Part shown: one piece after another, positions 6,477 through 13,386 of the stretch
Layout: every line of letters begins with the position of its first letter
How positions within the stretch are numbered: position 1 is the stretch's first letter
NCBI GenBank assembly: GCA_025353985.1
Contig: JANXNT010001176.1
Span: forward strand, 1-13,386
Source: Limnoglobus sp.
Lineage (GTDB): Bacteria > Planctomycetota > Planctomycetia > Gemmatales > Gemmataceae
Direction of reading: 5' to 3'
Length of the DNA: 13,386 nucleotides
Program-made: the position numbers and the translations under genes
The notes under the pieces: generated by a model
Database searches by the model: none
What the model was told of the DNA's origin: nothing
The model's input: the letters and a program-made list of their open reading frames with translations, nothing else

Positions 6477-7286
6477 ATGATCGACGTCAAACCTGCGACT
6501 CGTTCCGTATCCCGAACGATCCATCGTTCGATGAGCCTCCCGAGTTATGTGCGTCACGATTCGTTTCGTCTCTCGAATGCAGCCAAGGTTTACGACCCAA
6601 CGGAATTGATCGCGGCGAATACGTCCTACGACGAAAAGTACATGCCCGACGAAGTAACGCGGGAACATGCCCGTTACATGCACTACGCCGCCCATCGCAT
6701 GCACACTTCGAAGTCCGATACCGAACTCAAAACCTGGCACGGGATTTACCTGACGCTACGCGATCGCATCGTCATCGGGAACCGAAAGCTCATCTACCGT
6801 GCGGTACGCCGCCGGATGGCTGTAGCGAATCGTGCGGACGATATGATCGGCGATTGCCACATCGTACTCATCCAAGCGGTTGCTGTTTACAACCCGTGGA
6901 TGGGGATTCGCTTCAGCACTTATGCCTATACTTGCCTCGTCCGGGCACTCGCCCGGATTTCGCAGCGTCTGTCGACCGATTGGCTCGCACGTTCGATGTC
7001 CCTCGATGTACTGCCCGATGGCGAACCCGGTGGCAAGTCGATTACTGAGCCGACCAGCAGTGCAAGTTTCCGCGTCGATCAATTTCTCCGCGACGATCAC
7101 CCGCTCCTGACCGCACGCGAAAAGTCGATCATCGGTTTACGCTTCAACCTCAAAGAGCAAACGATTTCTCCAACCCTCGAGAAAGTCGGAGAAGAACTCG
7201 GACTGTCGAAAGAGCGTGTACGCCAAGTTCAGGCCAGCGCACTCGACAAGCTCCGTAAGGCACTCACGGGTGCGCCCACTCTGTAA
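6477..7286 (+). CDS. RNA polymerase sigma-70 family factor (regions 2 and 4, no region 3)
   Basis: The product has 269 residues from ATG 6477, chosen over an in-frame GTG at 6453 because GGAG lies 6 nt upstream. Residues 1-88 are an unassigned N-terminal extension. Region 2 covers about 91-164: GNRKLIYRAVRRR, then the -10-binding part YNPWMGIRFSTYAYTCLVRALAR (138-160), which parallels the RpoD RGYKFSTYATWWI helix. Region 4 covers about 209-264: LLTAREKSIIGLRF, then TLEKVGEELGLSKERVRQV... LDKLRKAL, the -35-recognising helix-turn-helix close to RpoD. Only about 45 Ser/Pro-containing residues join them, so region 3 is absent. It is larger than typical ECF factors and smaller than group 1-3 factors. 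The protein directs core polymerase to a promoter subset. The divergent B12-type regulator suggests control of its expression; no anti-sigma gene is adjacent. Confidence 0.88.
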   Translation: MIDVKPATRSVSRTIHRSMSLPSYVRHDSFRLSNAAKVYDPTELIAANTSYDEKYMPDEVTREHARYMHYAAHRMHTSKSDTELKTWHGIYLTLRDRIVIGNRKLIYRAVRRRMAVANRADDMIGDCHIVLIQAVAVYNPWMGIRFSTYAYTCLVRALARISQRLSTDWLARSMSLDVLPDGEPGGKSITEPTSSASFRVDQFLRDDHPLLTAREKSIIGLRFNLKEQTISPTLEKVGEELGLSKERVRQVQASALDKLRKALTGAPTL

Positions 7287-7309
7287 TGCACCGAGTATTC
7301 ACCGCGCAG

Positions 7310-7343
7310 ACCCCTACCGATTTTGGAAACGGTGGGGTTTTTT
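7310..7343 (+). terminator. Intrinsic terminator of the sigma gene
   Basis: ACCCC(T)ACCG at 7310-7319 pairs with CGGTGGGGT at 7330-7338 (9 bp, one bulged T). The loop is 10 nt and the stem is followed by a run of six T's (7338-7343). It begins 23 bp after the sigma stop and ends 24 bp before the next start. Confidence 0.85.
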
Positions 7344-7367
7344 GCATTTCTGAAAGGACGGAAAACC

Positions 7368-8615
7368 ATGACCGGATTTTGCGTTGTCTCTTTGTCCGTT
7401 TTGTTCGCTTCGAGTGCTCTGCCGACTGCGGACACGTGGCCACAGTGGCGTGGTCCGGATCGTAGCGGTGTCATTTCCGGTGCGAAACCGTGGCCGAGGC
7501 AGTTGAAAGGCGATGCGCTGACGGAACTCTGGAAAGTCAGCGATCTCGGGCCGAGTTACTCGGGGCCAATCGTCGGCGAAAACCGTGTCTTCACGACTGA
7601 GACCGTCGACAAGAAAACCGAAGTCGTTACAGCATTCGATCGCAAGACCGGCAAACCGGTTTGGCAGCAGAAGTGGGATGGTTCGCTAACGGTACCGTTT
7701 TTTGCAGCGACAAATGGTAGCTGGATTCGTGCCACGCCGGCTTACGATGGCGAGTCACTTTATGTGGCGGGCATTCGCGATCTGCTCGTCTGCCTCGATG
7801 CTGCGACGGGCGATGTCCGATGGAAGATCGACCTTGCCGCGAAGTACGAAAGTGGCGTCCCCGCGTTCGGTTGTGCGTCGTCGCCGCTCGTCGATAAAGA
7901 TGCGGTGTACGTGCAAGCGGGCGGCGGCGTGGTCAAGATTGAAAAGAAAACCGGCAAAGTGATCTGGCGCGTTTTGGAGTCGAAAGACGCGATGTCCGGG
8001 AGTGCGTTTTCGTCGCCGGTTCTCGGCACCTTCGGCACGACGGAAGCGCTCGTTGTGCAAACGCGATCTCAGTTAGCCGGTGTCGACTGTGCCACGGGCA
8101 AGATACTTTGGAGCCGCGAAGTGCCATCGTTCCGTGGGATGAACATCCTCACGCCGACGCAGTTCGGCGACGGTTTTTTCACGAGCACCTACGGCGGTAA
8201 CACGCAACTGTTCAACGTGCGAAGCTCGGCAGAAGGCTACCGCATCGAAGACGGTTGGGCGTTCAAATACGAAGGGAACATGTCGTCGCCCGTGATCGTC
8301 AAAGATCATGCTTACCTACTCGGTAAGGATCAACGCCTGATTTGCGTCAACCTGAAAACGGGCAAGCAGACGTGGCGCACCGAGAAATCGTTCGGCAAAT
8401 ATTGGAGCTTGATCGCGAATGGCGACACGCTACTCGGCCTGGATCAGAAGGGTATTCTCTATCTCATCGAGGCAAACGCCGAGCAGTTTACGCTTCTCGA
8501 CGAACGCAAGATTTCCGATTCCGAATCGTGGGCACACCTCGCGGTGGCCGGTGACAACATCGTCGTTCGCGACCTCAACCGCCTCACCTCGTTCACCTGG
8601 AGTGCGAAGAAGTAA
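7368..8615 (+). CDS. Exported PQQ-binding-like beta-propeller (BamB-like fold) protein
   Basis: The product has 415 residues from ATG 7368, with AAGGA 9 nt upstream; the earlier in-frame ATG at 7323 lies within the terminator. Residues 1-21 (MTGFCVVSLSVLFASSALPTA) are a hydrophobic export signal, oddly without the usual N-terminal basic residues. WPQWRGPDRSG (24-34) is the hallmark start of the planctomycete and verrucomicrobial PQQ-like propeller family. At least five blades are marked by the D-x2-TGK-x2-W repeat: 91-99, 144-152, 192-200, 240-248 and about 328-336. Such propellers act as periplasmic scaffolds or sugar/PQQ-related binding proteins. No dehydrogenase calcium/PQQ active-site pattern is evident, so it is probably non-enzymatic. 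It is a single-gene unit, terminated possibly by the hairpin at 8729-8762. Confidence 0.85.
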   Translation: MTGFCVVSLSVLFASSALPTADTWPQWRGPDRSGVISGAKPWPRQLKGDALTELWKVSDLGPSYSGPIVGENRVFTTETVDKKTEVVTAFDRKTGKPVWQQKWDGSLTVPFFAATNGSWIRATPAYDGESLYVAGIRDLLVCLDAATGDVRWKIDLAAKYESGVPAFGCASSPLVDKDAVYVQAGGGVVKIEKKTGKVIWRVLESKDAMSGSAFSSPVLGTFGTTEALVVQTRSQLAGVDCATGKILWSREVPSFRGMNILTPTQFGDGFFTSTYGGNTQLFNVRSSAEGYRIEDGWAFKYEGNMSSPVIVKDHAYLLGKDQRLICVNLKTGKQTWRTEKSFGKYWSLIANGDTLLGLDQKGILYLIEANAEQFTLLDERKISDSESWAHLAVAGDNIVVRDLNRLTSFTWSAKK

Positions 8616-8678
8616 CTGCCGACTGACACCGGATTGTCGGAGATGGAAATTCTTTTGCAGAAAGCGCGGAAGTAATGC

Positions 8679-8707
8679 TTGATTCCCCTCGCGATGCGGC
8701 CTAAGCT
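8679..8707 (+). promoter_or_regulatory. Possible promoter of the small HTH gene
   Basis: TTGATT (8679-8684), 17 bp, TAAGCT (8702-8707) would start transcription near 8714 and place the 8729-8762 hairpin in the leader. The -10 is poor (3 of 6 bases), so this is tentative. Confidence 0.25.
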
Positions 8708-8728
8708 CTGCATTCGACGACATCATCT

Positions 8729-8762
8729 CGACTCGCAGAAGTCGGTCCGATTCTGCGAGTCG
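8729..8762 (+). terminator. Perfect 12-bp stem-loop: terminator of the propeller gene or leader hairpin
   Basis: CGACTCGCAGAA (8729-8740) and its exact complement (8751-8762) enclose a 10-nt loop, followed by only TTT. It lies 113 bp after the propeller stop and 34 bp before the HTH-gene ATG, so it may end the first unit or regulate the second. Confidence 0.5.
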
Positions 8763-8796
8763 TTTGCGGCCCACAACACTTGGGGTAGGAATCATA

Positions 8797-9162
8797 ATGG
8801 CTAAGTCGAAGTTGGAAGACGCTTGCATCATCACTCCCATCCGTGCCGCTCGACTTTGCCGATTGCTGACACATCTCGCGGGCAGCCCTCTCACCCGCGA
8901 AGCGATCACGAAGAAACTCAAAATCGATCAACGCAGTTTCTATCGCGATCTCGACCTGCTTCGTTCGCTCGCGATCGACATCAGTTCGACCGATAACAAA
9001 TATCATCTCGATGGCACCCTCGACGAAGCGCTCGACAAACTCCCCGTACCCGACCCCGGCCTCAGCATTCGTGAAGCACTGGTACTATCGAAGGGCACGA
9101 CCGCGATTCACAAGAAATTGCGCACGCAACTCGAAACGCTAATCGGTACGCCACGCAAATAG
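8797..9162 (+). CDS. Small HTH DNA-binding protein, like a WYL regulator without the WYL domain
   Basis: The product has 121 residues from ATG 8797, with AGGA 6 nt upstream; a TTG start at 8764 is rejected because it overlaps the end of the hairpin. Residues 14-62 (PIRAARLCRLLTHLAGSP, then LTREAITKKLKIDQRSFYRDLDLLRSL) are a winged helix-turn-helix of the HTH_11/DeoR-like class found at the N-terminus of WYL-domain (YafY-type) regulators. Residues 87-116 (DPGLSIREALVLSKGTTAIHKKL...LETLI) correspond to the helical linker that normally precedes WYL. The protein then stops, so the ligand-sensing WYL domain and C-terminal extension are missing. There is no sign of a frameshifted remainder downstream. 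It may be a stable short form that binds DNA without the WYL sensor, or acts as a competitor of a full-length paralogue. Target unknown. Confidence 0.75.
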   Translation: MAKSKLEDACIITPIRAARLCRLLTHLAGSPLTREAITKKLKIDQRSFYRDLDLLRSLAIDISSTDNKYHLDGTLDEALDKLPVPDPGLSIREALVLSKGTTAIHKKLRTQLETLIGTPRK

Positions 9163-9254
9163 TGGCTTGGTCAACGCCGTGAAGGATTTCCTAATCATCG
9201 TTTTGATTCATAGTGTATTCGGGGGTGGGTGCGATAATCTGTTGCGTTTTGTGG

Positions 9255-9280
9255 GTTTCCCTCGCTTGCGCGTCGGGCTA
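9255..9280. repeat. Dispersed intergenic motif (CCCTCGCTTGCGCGTCGGG)
   Basis: This 26-bp stretch contains a core that on the other strand reads CCCGACGCGCAAGCGAGGG and yields ARRASEG in spurious translations, a signature I recall from many planctomycete hypothetical proteins. Its first 17 bases match 15 of 17 with 3286-3302. Confidence 0.5.
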
Positions 9281-9336
9281 ACAACTCGGAAAGCACAAGA
9301 CGGAATTGCAGCGCTTTCACGCACGAACCTGCGCCC

Positions 9337-9412
9337 GGCGAGCTGCATTGCGTAAGCATGCCGTGGCAACCATAGAGAGTTCCCACGGCACGCTTACGCC
9401 GTGCCGCTCGCC
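9337..9412. repeat. 30-bp imperfect palindrome with self-complementary arms
   Basis: Arms 9337-9366 and 9383-9412 are inverted copies matching 26 of 30 bases, around a 16-nt loop. The right arm itself contains CACGGC...GCCGTG. The two-level palindromy repeats the architecture of 3325-3409 with a different sequence. The TTTT at 9415-9418 could allow termination between the convergent genes. Confidence 0.65.
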
Positions 9413-9534
9413 TGGTTTTCGAGAATACACATTATCAAAGTGAGACTAACAGAGCCGATTCTCCGCATGGCAACGAAGTGAAATATTTTTTCCCTTTTTC
9501 CTATTCGTCGCATGACTTTGCAAAATGTCGGTCA

Positions 9535-11079
9535 TTACGCGGCTCCGCCGCCGTTGCTTTTTGGTGTGAGCATTCCGAATAGGCGTTGCCAGATTGACTG
9601 GCGTTCTTCGTTGAGTTGGTTCATTCGCTCGTAGACCCAGTTGTGGTTCTCGGCGGATTCTTCCGTCATCGCGGGGACGTCGTCGGGTGCCGGCAGATTG
9701 GACGCGGGTTCCATCGGTGTGGCGGCTTCGGGCGCGGGCGATTCCTTTTTCGCGTTCGATTTTGTCATCTCGAGTTGTAGCTTTTGCAGTTCGACGTTCA
9801 ATTCGGTCATGCGGCCGAGTTCGCTTTGCACGGCCCCCATTTGTTCGCGGTGCATTTGGCCGAACATTTGCATCATCATCATCAGCGATTGCTGGAATTG
9901 CGCGAACATCTGGTTCTGCATTTCGCCGAGTTGCTTCAGCATCGGCACGACGGAGGCATCGGCGTCGCCCGTGGGCACCGCGATCGTTGGGAATCCCATC
10001 GGGCGGAACGTCGGCATCGCCATGGCTTGAAGCGCCGCCAACGGCGTATCGGCACGCGGTGCCGGTGTGCGGGCACTTGCCGTGATTAGCTCGGGGCCGG
10101 TCGGGTCGGGCGTTTGTTGCAAAAACCCGGAGTCGAAGTTCATACCGAGATTGCCCGACGAACCGGTGACCTTCGAGATCATCTCTGCGAACTGCTCCGA
10201 AGTCATCGGGCGATTCGCTGGTGCAATCGGTTCGCTGGCGAGGGCTTCATCATATTCGGTTTGGTTCTGAATCGCAGGCATTCGCAACGGCGGCGATGAT
10301 GCGCCGACATCGAACGAGATCCTGCCGTCGTCGACTTCCGCCATCGCATCGACCGCGTGATATTTCGCCTCGATCACGAACTCGCCGACTTGGAGTTCGT
10401 CGGTATCCGATAGCCGTGCTAATCGCACCGGCTCGCCGTTGACGAGGATGTTCCCACCGGTCAAATCGACGACCCACAGGCCATCGTACGTGTGCAGTAA
10501 GTAGCAATGGAACGGAGCGATGTCCTTGCCGACGAGGTGGATTTTGCACGATTGCGAGGCACCGATGAACGTCAGGACGCGATTGACTTCCCACTCGGTG
10601 CGCGTGGCTTGGCCGGTGCGGAACGCGATCGTGCATTTCGGCAGCCCCATCGGCACGTCGGGGCCGGCGGCGAGCGGGTGGAACGTCGGGCCGAATTCGG
10701 CGGGGTGTGGCGACACGGCTTCGACAAGATGGATGCGAAACGGGCCGATCTGCACGGGTGCATCCGGGACGAGCCAGCCGTACATTTCCCGCCCGTGCGG
10801 CCAGTAGATTCCGCCGCGGCTACCCAGATCGCCCACAAACACGTGGCCGCCGATCACTTGCAGAAACGCATGGATCGGTTCGATTTCGGTGGCGTTGAGG
10901 TGGACATCGCTCGCTTCGTGACTGCCGATGAGCGCGAACGGGAAGTCGAGCAATCCACGGGCGGCGGCCGTCCCATCTTCTTGCTCGATCAAGACTTCCA
11001 TCGGGGCGTAAGCCCCGCAGGCCGTCGCAAATTGTTCGTTCGACGTCGAATCCACGTTGGGCGTGCCCTTGTTAGCCAT
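9535..11079 (-). CDS. Tandem FHA-domain protein with Met-rich coiled-coil tail
   Basis: The product has 514 residues from ATG 11077-11079, preceded by GGGA. FHA domain 1 spans about 28-118 (FALIGSHEASDVHL, EPIHAFLQV, FVGDLGSRGGIYW) and FHA 2 about 150-240 (TFIGASQSCKIHL, APFHCYLL, VVDLTGGNILVNG). In both, the Arg after the IG turn is Ser or Ala (Ser53, Ala174) and the Ser of SxxH is Glu or Ala (Glu67, Ala188), while His70 and His191 remain. Canonical phosphothreonine binding is therefore doubtful. Residues 250-375 are Pro/Ala-rich linker. Residues 377-442 form a probable coiled coil with an exceptional Met/Gln patch (QSLMMMMQMFGQMHREQM). A helical C-terminus (479-503) follows an acidic linker. 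No signal peptide or membrane segment. It is probably a scaffold. It lies downstream of the acidic helical protein on the same strand, with its own predicted promoter. Confidence 0.8.
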   Translation of the reverse strand: MANKGTPNVDSTSNEQFATACGAYAPMEVLIEQEDGTAAARGLLDFPFALIGSHEASDVHLNATEIEPIHAFLQVIGGHVFVGDLGSRGGIYWPHGREMYGWLVPDAPVQIGPFRIHLVEAVSPHPAEFGPTFHPLAAGPDVPMGLPKCTIAFRTGQATRTEWEVNRVLTFIGASQSCKIHLVGKDIAPFHCYLLHTYDGLWVVDLTGGNILVNGEPVRLARLSDTDELQVGEFVIEAKYHAVDAMAEVDDGRISFDVGASSPPLRMPAIQNQTEYDEALASEPIAPANRPMTSEQFAEMISKVTGSSGNLGMNFDSGFLQQTPDPTGPELITASARTPAPRADTPLAALQAMAMPTFRPMGFPTIAVPTGDADASVVPMLKQLGEMQNQMFAQFQQSLMMMMQMFGQMHREQMGAVQSELGRMTELNVELQKLQLEMTKSNAKKESPAPEAATPMEPASNLPAPDDVPAMTEESAENHNWVYERMNQLNEERQSIWQRLFGMLTPKSNGGGAA

Positions 11080-11126
11080 CGCAAAATCCCACGGCGATCG
11101 ACGCTGCGAGACTTATGCTTCTGACA

Positions 11127-11155
11127 ACTATAGATGCTTCCGCATCGCGTTGCAA
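11127..11155 (-). promoter_or_regulatory. Putative promoter of the FHA gene
   Basis: On the minus strand TTGCAA (11155-11150), a 17-bp spacer and TATAGT (11132-11127) predict a start near 11120 and a leader of about 40 nt. It lies in the 129-bp gap after the upstream gene. Confidence 0.5.
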
Positions 11156-11208
11156 AAGCGAACTGCGAGAACTTCGCCGAATTCGGACCGGAAATCAATC
11201 CCGATCTT

Positions 11209-13386
11209 TCAGTCGTCTTCGCCGATGGGGCGTTCCCAGATCGCCAGTTGCCGTTGGAGTTCGGCAAAATCGATGCGAACGTGTGGCGTCGGTAAGGGGT
11301 CTTCGATCTTCTCGTCGTCGCCATCGGAGGAACGCACGCCACGGAGTTTCCGCAACTCGTCTTCGAGTTTACGCAACCAAACGGGCACATCGAGGCCAAC
11401 GCCCGATGGCGAGGCGGCGAGCGGTTGAATCGCATCGAGCAAGCTCAGGAACACCGGTGAATTTTCCGGTTCGGTTGTCGCACTGTCGCGCACGGCAGCG
11501 AGTGCAGGTGCCACTCGCGCAACGGCGCGATCGATTTGCAGCGGATGTAGGAAGCGTTCTTCAAGGCGGTCGCGGATCGTTCGCACGCGAATGCCGTGTT
11601 CGGTTTCGCGCGCCGTGAGTTGCGCGAGCAACTCGTCCGCCGGTTTGGCCGCATCTTCGAGCATGATGTCCCGCCAACTCACGGCGAGGCGATCGTGGCC
11701 GCGGCGACACAGCATTTCGTGTGCGAACACCATCGGCTTCATCCGCCACGCCCGGCGATCGTACACGACTTTCAGGCGAAGGAAATCGAGCAAAATGAAC
11801 AGATTCTCGCCGTAATCCGATTGCGTGGTCGTCGTGTTGTAGTCGCGATATTCGTCGTAGTGTTCGATCAAGGCTTGAAGCACGACCTCCAGGCTTCGCT
11901 TGGCTCGGAGCTTATCGACGGTGCCATCTTGCCATGCGATGACGAGCTTCAGCGGTTCGGTTCCGCTCATCGGGTCGGCTTGATTATCCGGGTCGGCCAT
12001 CCGTTCGAGCCATTCGTCAACGCCCTGCGAGAGGATGCCACGAATGTTCGACAGCGTGAGAAACCGCACGGTAAAGAGATCGCCGCCGTAGGTGCGGATG
12101 AACTCCTTCATGTCTTGCCAGTCTTTATCGTCGAGCACCGCTTCGAGCGACGACAACCGCAGCGATTGACTGTGTTCGATCCACAACGTGCGATAGACGT
12201 TCATGATCTGCCGCAGCGCGGGCAGCAGCGGGCCGTTGTCGGGCAGCCCATCGCTGCGCACTTTCGCCGAACCCGCCAATGCGTCCACCGTGGCAGACAC
12301 GGCCGTACGAAAGAGTTGGTCGAACGTACTGACGCGACGCCGTTCGGGTGGCTCGTTTCGCTCCATCGCTCGCGAAAGTTTTGTCAGGTGATAAGTCTCG
12401 CGCAACAGGCCCAAACGCGGCAGGCGGAGTAACAACGACTCCATCATTTGCAGTGCGGTTTGTGCACGTAATGCAGGACCGGGCGGGCCGCCGTCGGCGG
12501 GTGGGTTGACGAGTAATGGCTCGCGGCGGAACGCTTCGATGAACGGAATCAAACGCTCGCGGGCACTCGCCGTGTCGCCTCGCAAGATCGCTTGTTCGAG
12601 TTGCACCGCAAGGTTGCTCCAACCGGTTGCGGCATCCTCTTCCGCCGATCTCAGTTCGGGCTTCGTGTAAAGCGCCGCCGATAGCGCTCGTTCGGCGGCC
12701 GCCATCTCCACCGCCGTCGAAACGGCCATGTCCAGCAGGTGACCTTTCATAATCCGGCGACGATCGTACTCCATCACACCTTCGAGTGCAGAGGCATTAT
12801 CCGAAAGCTCGATCGCGTGTAGCCGTTCGATGAACACGTCGAGATTCATCCGGTGCTGTTGGGCCGTCAACAACCAAACTGTAAGCGAATCGACCGCATC
12901 GGTATCGTCGGCGTGCCAGAGTTGGGGCAGCGATGCGGTTCGCCACATGCGAGCGACCGCCGCGATGAACCGCAATCGCGTTTCGAAGCGTTCGGCGGAC
13001 GATTCCAGCGGGAAATCATCCGCCACGCTCGTCGGCCCGGACTCGGCGAGCGCCCCGTCGTTGCCGTCGTCGGCCGAGTCGCGGTAGCTCATTCCTTCAT
13101 AGGCCGACTCGAAAGCATCGTCGTCGTCGTCTTCCTCGTCGTCGCTGTCTTCCGCTTCGTCCAGTTCCGATTCCCCGCCGCTCGCGCCGATAACGGGCAC
13201 TTGCCACAACGTATCGGCGTTCGCTTCCAGCAGTTCGAAGAATCGGCGAACGAGCGGCCCGTTCGTCGGGCTGGCGGCAATCGTCGTTTTCAGCCAACGA
13301 AACGAAAGTCGCAGGAACGATGCCGAGGGATCTTGCAGAGGAACCGAATCGACTTCGCTTAGCCACATCATCAGCAGCGACAGCGA
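11209..13386 (-). CDS. Large helical hypothetical protein with acidic tract (5' end beyond window)
   Basis: The first Met in view is at 13369-13371 (720 residues), but the frame stays open to the window edge (five more codons, SLSLL), so the true start is probably upstream. I do not recognise a family. Numbering from that Met, residues 14-56 are helical (SASFLRLSFRWLKTTI). Residues 67-88 are an extreme Asp/Glu tract (ESELDEAEDSDD then EEDDDDD). Residues about 127-680 are predicted mostly alpha-helical, with Leu/Ala/Arg-rich amphipathic segments reminiscent of helical-repeat scaffolds, for example QMMESLLLRLPRLGLLRETY. There is no signal peptide, no clear membrane span and no catalytic motif. 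The C-terminus is acidic and ends PIGEDD. It precedes the FHA gene by 129 bp on the same strand, suggesting a functional pair. Codon use resembles its neighbours. Confidence 0.7.
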   Translation of the reverse strand, partial: SLSLLMMWLSEVDSVPLQDPSASFLRLSFRWLKTTIAASPTNGPLVRRFFELLEANADTLWQVPVIGASGGESELDEAEDSDDEEDDDDDAFESAYEGMSYRDSADDGNDGALAESGPTSVADDFPLESSAERFETRLRFIAAVARMWRTASLPQLWHADDTDAVDSLTVWLLTAQQHRMNLDVFIERLHAIELSDNASALEGVMEYDRRRIMKGHLLDMAVSTAVEMAAAERALSAALYTKPELRSAEEDAATGWSNLAVQLEQAILRGDTASARERLIPFIEAFRREPLLVNPPADGGPPGPALRAQTALQMMESLLLRLPRLGLLRETYHLTKLSRAMERNEPPERRRVSTFDQLFRTAVSATVDALAGSAKVRSDGLPDNGPLLPALRQIMNVYRTLWIEHSQSLRLSSLEAVLDDKDWQDMKEFIRTYGGDLFTVRFLTLSNIRGILSQGVDEWLERMADPDNQADPMSGTEPLKLVIAWQDGTVDKLRAKRSLEVVLQALIEHYDEYRDYNTTTTQSDYGENLFILLDFLRLKVVYDRRAWRMKPMVFAHEMLCRRGHDRLAVSWRDIMLEDAAKPADELLAQLTARETEHGIRVRTIRDRLEERFLHPLQIDRAVARVAPALAAVRDSATTEPENSPVFLSLLDAIQPLAASPSGVGLDVPVWLRKLEDELRKLRGVRSSDGDDEKIEDPLPTPHVRIDFAELQRQLAIWERPIGEDD

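Larger units (their letters stand above)
9163..9534. other. 372-bp convergent intergenic region with two repeats, no gene
   Basis: It lies between convergent genes. It holds the 9255-9280 motif, the 9337-9412 imperfect palindrome and an A/T-rich stretch with T runs at 9485-9499. Open frames crossing it translate the repeats (for example ARRASEG on the minus strand) and are judged spurious. No canonical terminator for the FHA gene was found at 9480-9534. Confidence 0.65.

Noticed and set aside
9195..9386. 63-codon minus-strand frame in the 372-bp gap
   Set aside because: It runs across both intergenic repeats and its sequence (ARRASEG) is repeat-derived.
11596..12432. 278-codon plus-strand frame antisense to the large helical protein
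   Set aside because: Arg/His/Val-rich shadow with no ribosome-binding site; the minus frame is open for over 2.1 kb.

Overview
The window looks like a chromosomal segment of a planctomycete, most likely a Gemmata-type (Gemmataceae) bacterium. This is judged from gene content: a sulfatase-era style carbohydrate esterase, a WPQWRG-type PQQ-like beta-propeller, an RpoD-like sigma factor without region 3, large lineage-specific hypothetical proteins, long intergenic gaps, and dispersed palindromic repeats of a kind I recall from planctomycete genomes. No rRNA, tRNA, CRISPR array, phage or transposase gene was seen.

Layout. The left edge holds the last 56 codons of a plus-strand gene resembling the C-terminal domain of the N,N-dimethylformamidase large subunit. 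Its stop interlocks with that of a convergent minus-strand DadA-like FAD oxidoreductase. Upstream of that, on the same strand and separated by a stem-loop terminator, is a secreted sialate-O-acetylesterase-like enzyme. A 564-bp gap (3079-3642) full of nested inverted repeats separates the esterase from a divergent UxaB/mannitol-dehydrogenase-family reductase. These genes together suggest scavenging of sugars, uronates and D-amino acids, although they are not one operon.

The middle carries a 56-codon gene too short for usual ORF calling. Next is a divergent pair: a CarH/LitR-like MerR-cobalamin regulator (minus) and a sigma-70 family factor (plus). Their shared 321-bp spacer has candidate promoters for both genes and copies of an ACGTTTT motif near each predicted transcription start. 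This is the most interesting module: a possible B12-dependent light sensor coupled to a sigma factor. A clear intrinsic terminator ends the sigma gene.

The right half has an exported beta-propeller protein, a small DNA-binding protein resembling a WYL regulator without its WYL domain, a 372-bp gap with two repeat elements, and two minus-strand genes. One is a tandem-FHA protein with both phospho-recognition positions altered and a Met-rich coiled-coil tail. The other is a 720+-residue helical protein with an extreme Asp/Glu tract, running off the right edge.

All function calls are by reading motifs; no database search was possible.
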